A DNA stretch of 12,888 bases from CAYFKJ01 sp964528595 (GTDB lineage: Bacteria > Pseudomonadota > Alphaproteobacteria > UBA2966): assembly GCA_964528595.1 (NCBI GenBank), contig CAZGTM010000083.1:1-12888 (forward strand). The letters run 5' to 3'. The translations under genes were made by a program, and so were the position numbers. Below, in pieces: positions 6,305 through 12,371 of this stretch. The notes below the pieces were generated by a model. The model was given only the letters and a program-made list of their open reading frames with translations, was not told where the DNA came from and did no database searches. Each line of letters starts with the position of its first letter. Positions within the stretch are counted from its first letter, which is position 1.

Positions 6305-7080
6305 TCAGGACGGTAATGTCGAGAACCGGATAGTGCCGGCGGCAACACCCTTTTCGATGATCTCCGCGCCCCCGCCCTGATAAGGAACTCGACTCGGTGA
6401 TCGCGGTACTGGCGCGGCCGTTCGCCGCTCATGATCTTGGCGCCAAGTTCCTTGAACCCGGCGACGGCCGCCTTGCCTTCGGCCAGGACACGCTGGACGC
6501 TGGCCCGCTCGTACATACGGCCCAGCCAGTCCGCCAAGGGAGTGCCTTCTTCCGGGCCCTGTTTGTAAAGCACGGTGATTTGCAGAAAGGGGAAAACGGC
6601 GGCATCGGCATAGCCGAATGCCTCGCCGCCGAACCAGGGGCCGTCGCCGAGCTGCGCGGCCAACCAACCCCGCACGGTGGCGATCTCATTGGCCGCCGTG
6701 CCCAGGACCGATTGCGCCAGCTCACCCTCGGCCCGCTTGAAGGCGAGCACCTCGGTCATGCCCCAGGTAATGGCTTCCAGCTGGGTGTCGCAAACCTGCT
6801 CGATCATCCTCGCCTTAGCCCTGCCTGCCGGATCGGCGGGTAGCAGGGGTGATTCGGGAAACTTGTCCTCCAGGTAATCGAGAATGACGGATGATTCGAA
6901 TATTTGCAGATCGCCGTCGACCAGCGCCGGTACCTCGCGCTTCGGGCTGGCCGCTTCAAACTCGTCGTTCGGGGCACCGAGCTCCGTCGCGCGCGTTTCA
7001 AACTCGATACCTTTTTCCAGCAGCGCGATCTTGACCTTTTGCGCGTATGGCGAAAGCGCAACATCGTAAAACCCAATCAT
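6305..7080 (-). CDS. Glutathione S-transferase, frameshifted near its C-terminus
   Basis: The N-terminal thioredoxin-like domain opens with GFYDVALSPYAQKVKIALLEKGI (3-25), with Ser10/Pro11 at the glutathione site, then VPAL (50-53, cis-Pro) and ESSVILDYLE (62-71), the gamma-glutamyl binding ES. The helical C-terminal domain carries GEAFGYADAAVFPF (152-165). Such enzymes conjugate glutathione to electrophiles in the cytoplasm. After YRDHRVEFLIRAG (about 225-237) the frame changes: the continuation GAEIIEKGVAAGTIRFS, typical of this GST type, is in the next frame and stops at 6307-6305. Adding one G to the G5 run on the minus strand (C5 at 6369-6373) gives a normal 258-residue protein. Without it the frame runs on into the hydrolase gene. 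A true mutation or a homopolymer sequencing error are both possible. ATG 7080 has AAGGGA 8 bases before it; ATG 7119, overlapping the upstream stop, would add 13 residues and allow coupling. Confidence 0.85.
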
Positions 7081-7111
7081 TACCTGGTTCCCTTGCAGTT
7101 TGACGTCGGAT

Positions 7112-7423
7112 TTACTCATCGCGCTCCACGCGGTAGCGCTTGCCGGTTCCCAATTTGTAGAGCTTGGCATAGTTGGTCGTGTCGAAACGGCGGTGCTCCA
7201 GCACAATGCGGATATAGCGCACCTGGTCCTCGGTCAGATCCAACTGCTCAGCGATCTCGCCGTCACTGAGACCTGTCCCAGGGCGCTGAGCTTCGATTTC
7301 ATCGAAGTCGAGAAATCGCACAGGATCGCCCCGCCGTTCCTGCAGATTGATGCCCAGATCGAAAATCGCATCGCCATGGGTGTCGATCATTTCCTCGGTG
7401 ACGCCGAACCGTTCCTTGCTCAT
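7112..7423 (-). CDS. Small protein of unknown function with a helix-turn-helix-like segment
   Basis: This 103-residue protein starts at ATG 7423, whose first four bases overlap the TGA of the upstream Fe-S protein gene (ATGA); a GAGGGGAA ribosome binding site lies just before. I do not recognise the family. It is acidic in the middle and basic at the end (KLYKLGTGKRYRVERDE). Residues 52-76, LSDGEIAEQLDLTEDQVRYIRIVLE, read as a helix-turn-helix: a first helix with A at the usual place, a T-E-D-Q turn, and a second helix with exposed R and Y. This resembles the sigma-70 region 4 or LuxR-type fold, so it may bind nucleic acid, perhaps as a local regulator. No Cys is present, so it is not itself an Fe-S partner. 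Its stop at 7112-7114 overlaps a possible GST start (ATG 7119). The longer open frame to 7528 lies inside the upstream gene and is not used. Confidence 0.75.
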   Translation of the reverse strand: MSKERFGVTEEMIDTHGDAIFDLGINLQERRGDPVRFLDFDEIEAQRPGTGLSDGEIAEQLDLTEDQVRYIRIVLEHRRFDTTNYAKLYKLGTGKRYRVERDE

Positions 7424-8346
7424 TTGTCTTTCCCCTCGGCGGCGGCGCGGCGCGCCTCTCCCCGCTTGATGGGATCGGCCAGTTCGGATTGTGTCGCGAT
7501 GGGACAGACCCGCATACATTCGAAACACTGCGCCAGCAATCCGCCGGAGCCGACCGACATCTTGTACCAGAGCGCCTTGTGGGCGGCGCCGAACAAGGCG
7601 TCGTCGCGGTCGGCGGGATTGTCAGCCTCCATTGAGGCGACGATGGCCTTGGGGACGGCTTCGTATTGCTGGGTGAGTTCCGCGCATGCCGCCATGTCGT
7701 AACGCATGGCAGCCTGGTTGCCGTCGGCGTCCACCTCACCCGAGAGGCATTGGGCGGGACAGAACTTCATGCACGGCGTACGTCCCGTCTGGTGATACAT
7801 TTTAGCGCAGCTGGGCGCGGGGCACGGGTTGGTTTCCATCGGCTTGTCCGGTTCCAGCTCGAGCTCGGTAAACACCGACGCGAAGTACATGTAGCCGAAT
7901 TCCGGGTGCAGCAGGATGTCGCCGGCCAGGGACCGCGCGCCGATGCCGGCCACCTCGGCATGCAACTTCAGGCTTTGCAATGGATAGCGGGCGCCAAGCT
8001 CGGGATCAAGGTCGGGCGGCGTGTAGACCGAGGGTTTGGCAAAGGTATGTTCGATAAAAAACGCCAGGCCGTAGGCGATCTTATAGGCCATGCCTTCGGT
8101 GCTTCCGAAAAACGTCATGGCCTTGGCCGTGACGCCCCAGGCGCCCTTTGTCTGGCCGCCGACGCCCAGGGCAATGACGGATTTCACGCGCGGCATGAGA
8201 TCGCTGGGTCGGTGTCCCTTTGGCGCAATCCGCTCCACCGCTTCCAGGTCGGCCACGCCGACCGCCAGAGCACCCTTGCGTTTCACGTATTCGAAAACGC
8301 GTTGCTTCGCGTCGGCGGTATCGATTTCCCGGTCCATCTTGTTCAT
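7420..8346 (-). CDS. QueG-like double-cluster iron-sulfur protein (4Fe-4S, epoxyqueuosine reductase-related)
   Basis: From ATG 8346 the protein has 308 residues. The central part (LHAEVAGIGARSLAGDILLHPEFGYMYFASVFTELELEPD, 128-167) aligns with the region of QueG and reductive dehalogenases that holds the corrin cofactor site. Behind it are Cys175, 180, 192, 196, 200 and 221, then CFECMRVCP with Cys274, 277 and 281, enough for two 4Fe-4S clusters. QueG itself reduces epoxyqueuosine to queuosine in tRNA. Here the first cluster motif is C-x4-C-x11-C-x3-C-x3-C, not the canonical ferredoxin C-x2-C-x2-C-x3-CP, and the neighbours are GST, hydrolase and nitronate monooxygenase, so a reductase of some small molecule is as likely as tRNA modification. 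No Tat signal or membrane anchor is seen, so it is cytoplasmic. The start has no strong Shine-Dalgarno; ATG 8337 and TTG 8382 are alternatives. The stop overlaps the next gene by 4 bp. Confidence 0.8.
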   Translation of the reverse strand: MNKMDREIDTADAKQRVFEYVKRKGALAVGVADLEAVERIAPKGHRPSDLMPRVKSVIALGVGGQTKGAWGVTAKAMTFFGSTEGMAYKIAYGLAFFIEHTFAKPSVYTPPDLDPELGARYPLQSLKLHAEVAGIGARSLAGDILLHPEFGYMYFASVFTELELEPDKPMETNPCPAPSCAKMYHQTGRTPCMKFCPAQCLSGEVDADGNQAAMRYDMAACAELTQQYEAVPKAIVASMEADNPADRDDALFGAAHKALWYKMSVGSGGLLAQCFECMRVCPIATQSELADPIKRGEARRAAAEGKDK

Positions 8347-8391
8347 GCAAACGATTTTGCCGCAGTCGACGGCGCGCCGCAAATGGCTTCG

Positions 8392-9324
8392 TCAGCGCTT
8401 GAGGCGAAATAAGGCGGCGCGGCCGGCGTCCGAGGCGGCAATTCCCGCCGCCACGATGATCGCGGCGCCCAGCAACGTCAGCATATCGGGCAAGGCGTCG
8501 AACACGATCAAACCGATGCCGATGGCCCAGAGAAAGAGCGTGTAGTTGTAGGGCTGAAGGGTCGACGCCGGCGCCATTTCCAGGGCCTTTATCAATATAT
8601 AGTGGCCCAACGAGCCCAGAACGCCGGTCAACGCGAGCAACATCCAGCCCTCGGTCGTTGGCGGCTGCCATTGAAAGGCGGCGGCCAGGCAGAACACCAC
8701 GGCTCCCAAGCCTGCCGTGAACAGCACGGTGGTTTCGGCGCTGTCGCCCAGCGTCACCTTGCGCGACAACACCTGGTAACCCGCCCAGAGGAAGGCGCCG
8801 GCGAGCGGTAAAACCGCCGTCCAGGTCATGACGCCGAGGCCCGGCCGAATGATGACCAGGGCGCCGACAAATCCCGCTGCGACGCAGATCCATCTTCGCA
8901 AGCCTATTTTCTCGCCGAGAAAAAATCCCGCCAGCATGGTGGCGATCAGCGGCGCCACCGCGGCGATGGCATGAGCGTCGGCCAACGGCATCAGGCTGAA
9001 GGCCCAGATAAAGACGGAAACCTCGACGATCAGAACGCCGGCCCGCAACACCTGCACGCTCATCTGCTGTGTCCGGAAGTGAACCAGACTTCCGCCTTTG
9101 AGGGCCAGGAACAGGGCGAACGCCGAAAAAATGACGAATCGCACGGCCAGCACCTGAGCGATCGGGTAGTTCTGCGTCAGAAGTTTGCCGGTAGCGTCCA
9201 TGGCGGCGATCAACAACATCGCCAATACCGCAAGCGCGATGCCGAAGCCCACGTTGTCAGGCTTCGCTCCAGCTCCACCCGCTGCATGATCACCAATTTT
9301 CCGGTTGCTATTCGTCCGGCTCAT
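8392..9324 (-). CDS. EamA/DMT-family (drug/metabolite) membrane transporter
   Basis: The 310-residue product begins with about 25 polar residues and then alternates about ten hydrophobic segments in two halves, the EamA repeat layout of inner-membrane exporters in the drug/metabolite transporter superfamily. Family marks include ATGKLL in the first helix, SLMPLADAHAIAAVAPLIATMLAGFFLGEKI (the conserved end of the first half, about 109-140) and the matching ALEMAPASTLQPYNYTLFLWAIGIGLIVFDALP in the second half. Substrate is unknown; relatives export amino acids, purines or S-adenosylmethionine-like compounds. The ribosome binding site GGGAGG is at 9341-9336, 11 bases before ATG 9324, a rather long spacing. 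It is the first gene of the minus-strand string and lies 45 bp ahead of the Fe-S protein, and it is divergent from a second EamA transporter across 128 bp. Export or import of the compound handled by the downstream enzymes is possible but unproven. Confidence 0.9.
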   Translation of the reverse strand: MSRTNSNRKIGDHAAGGAGAKPDNVGFGIALAVLAMLLIAAMDATGKLLTQNYPIAQVLAVRFVIFSAFALFLALKGGSLVHFRTQQMSVQVLRAGVLIVEVSVFIWAFSLMPLADAHAIAAVAPLIATMLAGFFLGEKIGLRRWICVAAGFVGALVIIRPGLGVMTWTAVLPLAGAFLWAGYQVLSRKVTLGDSAETTVLFTAGLGAVVFCLAAAFQWQPPTTEGWMLLALTGVLGSLGHYILIKALEMAPASTLQPYNYTLFLWAIGIGLIVFDALPDMLTLLGAAIIVAAGIAASDAGRAALFRLKR

Positions 9325-9353
9325 CGAAAAACTGACCTCCCTGTCCCGGCGCT

Positions 9354-9382
9354 ACCATAGTCGGGGCGTGACCGGTTGTCGC
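9354..9382 (-). promoter_or_regulatory. Weak candidate sigma-70 promoter for the minus-strand operon
   Basis: On the minus strand GCGACA (9382-9377) and TATGGT (9359-9354) are 17 bases apart, each matching four of six consensus positions. They lie just ahead of the ribosome binding site of the first transporter gene within the 128-bp divergent gap. No convincing hexamers were found for the plus-strand transporter, and no operator-like palindrome stands out in the gap. Confidence 0.25.
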
Positions 9383-9452
9383 GGGATGCGCGTTCTTCCT
9401 TCCGATACGGTTAATTCGATCATGACCTGCCCCGGGAAGGGATGGCGCAATC

Positions 9453-10409
9453 ATGGAACGATCCGGCACTCTTGTCTTTTGGGCCTACACCGCTGCGTTC
9501 CTCGGCGTCTTTGCCCACGCGACCAGTGAGTTTTTCGCCGTCCTGTCCGGCATCGCCGGGCCCGAGGTTTCAGTCTGGCGTTACCTGATCGGCAGCCTGG
9601 CGCTGCTGATCGTGGCCCTGTCGCGGAAAGAGACCCGCGATCTCCTTCAGCCCTTGCGCGAGGATCCCATCCGGGTCGTGTTGCTGTCGACGACGGGCAT
9701 GGCGCTGGGTCAGCTGCTGTTTCATTGGTCACTGGACTTCGCCTCCGTCGTCCAGGTCGCCACGCTGGTCACCACCATGCCGATCCTGGTCGTCGTCGCC
9801 GATGCCGTGATTAACGGCAACCGCGTCACGGCGCCCAAGATCATCAGCGGGATCGGCGCTTTCGGCGGGGTCATTTTCCTGCTCACCGACGGTTATATCG
9901 CCCAGTTGCAGATGGGGGGCGAATCCCTGAAAGGCGTCATCCTGGCGGTTGGCTGCGCCGCCATCGGTGCGGTGTACCTTGTTCTCGTGCGACCACTGAT
10001 CGGGCGCTACGGCGCCATCCGCATGACCACCCTGACGTTTCTGCTCGGCGCCATTGCGCTGTGGACGACGGTGGGCATCGCCTGGGGGATCTGGGTCGAT
10101 CCGGCGACCCTGTTCGATCGGGAACCCCAAGCCTACCTATCGATCCTGACGTTGGGTATCTGGAACACCTGTCTCGGATTCATCCTGTGGCTGTGGGGAC
10201 TGGCGACCGTGCCCGACGTGGGCCGGGCCAATTACCTGTTTTTTCTCAAACCCGTTATCGCGGCCCTTCTGGCGGTTATCATACTTGGCAACGTGATAAC
10301 CGGAATCCAATTTCTGGCCATCGCCGTCGTGCTCGGTTGCGTCGGCGCGGAAATCTTTTATGACCGCATCAAAGCCTTTTTGGCCGGCCTGCGCGGACCG
10401 GCGTCGTAA
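9453..10409 (+). CDS. EamA/DMT-family membrane transporter
   Basis: This 318-residue protein has about ten membrane segments in two EamA halves. The first half starts at FWAYTAAFLGVFAHATSEFFAVLSG and includes SVWRYLIGSLALLIVAL and MALGQLLFHWSLDFASVVQVATLVTTMPILVVVADAVI, the conserved hairpin before the mid-protein loop. The second half ends with NYLFFLKPVIAALLAVIILGNVITGIQFLAIAVVLGCVGAEIFY, the family's final two helices. It is a predicted inner-membrane exporter of an unknown small metabolite. ATG 9453 has GGGAAGGGA about ten bases upstream. It is not a recent copy of the divergent transporter at 8392-9324: apart from fold and shared motif positions the sequences differ throughout, so they are old paralogues or separate acquisitions. 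The 73 bp after its stop contain only a poor hairpin, so read-through into the TPR gene is possible. Confidence 0.9.
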   Translation: MERSGTLVFWAYTAAFLGVFAHATSEFFAVLSGIAGPEVSVWRYLIGSLALLIVALSRKETRDLLQPLREDPIRVVLLSTTGMALGQLLFHWSLDFASVVQVATLVTTMPILVVVADAVINGNRVTAPKIISGIGAFGGVIFLLTDGYIAQLQMGGESLKGVILAVGCAAIGAVYLVLVRPLIGRYGAIRMTTLTFLLGAIALWTTVGIAWGIWVDPATLFDREPQAYLSILTLGIWNTCLGFILWLWGLATVPDVGRANYLFFLKPVIAALLAVIILGNVITGIQFLAIAVVLGCVGAEIFYDRIKAFLAGLRGPAS

Positions 10410-10468
10410 GGTGGAAGCGTTTCAGTCGGGTGGGTAATTCGATACCATCCAACGGACCCGAGGATTGA

Positions 10469-10486
10469 ATGGGAAGTACCCGTTGA
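10469..10486 (+). other. Possible five-codon leader peptide overlapping the TPR gene start
   Basis: ATG 10469, preceded by GAGGA, is followed by four codons and a TGA at 10484-10486. That TGA overlaps the TTG at 10483 proposed as the start of the TPR gene, an arrangement that could couple the two starts. It may be chance in so short a stretch. Confidence 0.15.
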
Positions 10487-12360
10487 ATAGAGCCGAAAGA
10501 CGACGCCGGGAAAAGTTGGCTAAAAAAGCCGCCAAGAAAACGGGTGGCCCAGGCCAGTCCGCGCCCCAACATGTGGCGGAAATTCTTCAGCGGGGATTTC
10601 AGCTTCACCAGGAGGGCAACCGGGCCGAGGCTGAGCGTCTCTACCGCGAGGTCGTAACGCTGGTACCCGATCATCCCGACGCCAACCATCTCCTCGGCAT
10701 GTTGGCGCATGATGCCGGCCGCAACGAAGATGCGGTCCGGCTAATTTCCGTGGCCCTTCGGGGAATTCCCGATAATCCCGTTTATCACAACAATCTGGGG
10801 CTTGCGCAATTGGCCTTGGAGCGGAAGGAGGAAGCGCTTCAGAGCTTCACCCAGGCCGTCGCGCTGAAGCCGGACTACGCCCTGGCGTACAGCAATCTCG
10901 GCAACGCATTGTGGGCGCTGCACCGGCTTCAAGAATCAGCCGAGAGTTTTCAAAAAGCGATCGACAACGAGCCGTCCATCGCAGCCGCCCACAGTAATCT
11001 CGGCAATGTTCTGCTTGAGTTGGACCGGACTGACGATGCCCTTGTCGCCTTTCACAAGGCCATCGAAATCGATCCGGTCCAGGCGGACGCCCACAGCAAT
11101 CTCGGCAATGCTCATAAGCAATTGGAGAACCTCGCCGACGCAGAGAATTGTTACCGCCGCGCCATCGAACTCGATCCCGGCCATGCGGATGCCTGGAGCA
11201 ACCTCAGCGGCATACAGTTGGCATGGGGGAATCTCGATGACGCCGCCGAGGCCTGCCGCGCCGCTATTGCGATCCGGCCCGACCACGCCAATGCCCATCG
11301 AAATCTGGCCAACGTGCTGTGGGAGGAAGGGGACTTGGATCAAGCCATGGCGACCTATCGCGCCGTCCTCGCCCGCCGCCCCGAGGATGCAGATCTACAC
11401 TATGATTTCGGAATGACCCTGCTGGCCATGGGAGAGATCGCCGAAGGCTGGGCCGAATTTGAATGGCGATTTAAGACCGACAAATATGACTATGGGATCG
11501 GCAGATTTCCCCAACCGCTCTGGGATGGATCAGATTTGTCAGGCCGCAGCATCGTCCTGTGGGGCGAGCAGGGCGTGGGCGATGAACTCCGGTATGCCAG
11601 CATGATCCCGGACCTGATCGAAGCCGGTGCCGATGTCGCGATCCAGTGCGATCCGAGACTGGTCGATCTCTTCGCCCGCTCGATGCCGGAGGCAAAGGTC
11701 TTTCCCCGCCCGTATGAGGCGGCATTGTCCGGTGAAGTTGCCTTCGACTATCAGTTTCCCTTCACCTGCCTAGGCCGCTTCCTCCGCCCCACGCTGGAGG
11801 CCTTCGAAGGAGTTGCCGAATCCTATCTGATACCGGATCCAAGCAGCCGTGACAGCTGGGCCAAGCGTCTAGTGCAGTTGGGCCCCAAACCCAAGATTGG
11901 AGTGACCTGGAACAATACGCCGCAGACGGAAAAAAACCGACGGACCATGGCGGCGCCTCGTAATTTGGAACCGATTTTCGAAATTTCAGGCGTTGAGTTC
12001 ATTAACCTGCAATACGTTGACAGCACTCACGAGCGAGCTGAAATCCGCCAATTGTATGACGTCGAAGTCCATACCTGGGACGACCTCGACCTGAAGAACG
12101 ACTTGGACGAGGTTGCTGCCTTGATATCGAGTCTCGACCTGGTTATCGCAAGCGATACCGCGGCGGGGGAGTTGGCGGCGGCGTTGGGGGTGCCGACCTT
12201 GACATTCGCGGTGGGTAAACGGAACTACGTATCGCTTGGTACGGACGGTGCGATCTGGCATCCAACCATGCGCATTTTCCGCAAGGAGGTGTCAGATTCC
12301 TGGGACGGATTTCTGAACGAATTGGCGGCTGCCGCACGGCAGCACCTCATTTTGGCTTAA
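10483..12360 (+). CDS. TPR-repeat protein with C-terminal glycosyltransferase-like domain
   Basis: From TTG 10483 the protein is 625 residues. It opens with a very basic segment (MNRAERRRREKLAKKAAKK), a start I recall for proteins of this type. Residues about 30-330 hold eight or so tetratricopeptide repeats with the W/N-L-G, Y/A and P marks every 34 residues. The last 280 residues resemble the glycosyltransferase B-type C-terminal domain often fused to bacterial TPR arrays (OGT/GT9-like): LWGEQGVGDELRYASMIPDL (about 359-378), GVTWNN (473-478), and SDTAAGELAAALGVPT (557-572), where nucleotide-sugar donors bind in relatives. Many relatives carry H-L-A at the place of this G-E-L-A, so activity is not certain. 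It probably acts in the cytoplasm on a protein or surface glycan. TTG 10465 is an alternative start, but GAGGA abuts it; GGGAAG lies 6 bases before TTG 10483. The Tag-like gene follows 11 bp after the stop. Confidence 0.85.
   Translation: MNRAERRRREKLAKKAAKKTGGPGQSAPQHVAEILQRGFQLHQEGNRAEAERLYREVVTLVPDHPDANHLLGMLAHDAGRNEDAVRLISVALRGIPDNPVYHNNLGLAQLALERKEEALQSFTQAVALKPDYALAYSNLGNALWALHRLQESAESFQKAIDNEPSIAAAHSNLGNVLLELDRTDDALVAFHKAIEIDPVQADAHSNLGNAHKQLENLADAENCYRRAIELDPGHADAWSNLSGIQLAWGNLDDAAEACRAAIAIRPDHANAHRNLANVLWEEGDLDQAMATYRAVLARRPEDADLHYDFGMTLLAMGEIAEGWAEFEWRFKTDKYDYGIGRFPQPLWDGSDLSGRSIVLWGEQGVGDELRYASMIPDLIEAGADVAIQCDPRLVDLFARSMPEAKVFPRPYEAALSGEVAFDYQFPFTCLGRFLRPTLEAFEGVAESYLIPDPSSRDSWAKRLVQLGPKPKIGVTWNNTPQTEKNRRTMAAPRNLEPIFEISGVEFINLQYVDSTHERAEIRQLYDVEVHTWDDLDLKNDLDEVAALISSLDLVIASDTAAGELAAALGVPTLTFAVGKRNYVSLGTDGAIWHPTMRIFRKEVSDSWDGFLNELAAAARQHLILA
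10789..11400 (+). repeat. Six coding repeats of exactly 102 bp (TPR units)
   Basis: The DNA motif agcaatctcggcaa and its variants recur at 10789, 10891, 10993, 11095, 11197 and 11299, each exactly 102 bp (34 codons) apart. The three copies at 10891, 10993 and 11095 are almost identical over about 15 bases (S-N-L-G-N), while the rest of each unit has diverged. This marks the regular part of the TPR array and suggests past duplication of units. Confidence 0.85.
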
Positions 12361-12371
12361 GTGGGGAAACG

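Noticed and set aside
5515..6333. Plus-strand open frame of 272 codons over the hydrolase
   Set aside because: Antisense shadow of a gene with an intact Ser-Asp-His triad; no supporting start signal or domain.
5500..7206. A 568-residue GST-alpha/beta hydrolase fusion protein
   Set aside because: The join translates into a basic, unfamiliar peptide, the proper GST ending is in the next frame, and the hydrolase has its own ATG and GGGAGGG site. It is best explained by a one-base loss in a C5 run.
7424..7528. Longer form of the 103-residue protein starting at 7528
   Set aside because: The added part lies wholly inside the Fe-S protein gene, is Arg-rich shadow sequence, and ATG 7423 has a strong ribosome binding site and an ATGA overlap.
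7666..8412. Plus-strand open frame of 248 codons over the Fe-S protein
   Set aside because: Antisense shadow in high-GC DNA, without a domain or coding-like composition.
10410..10482. Terminator after the plus-strand transporter
   Set aside because: The best stem (GGTA with TACC around ATTCGA) is only 4 bp before mismatches, and no U tract follows.
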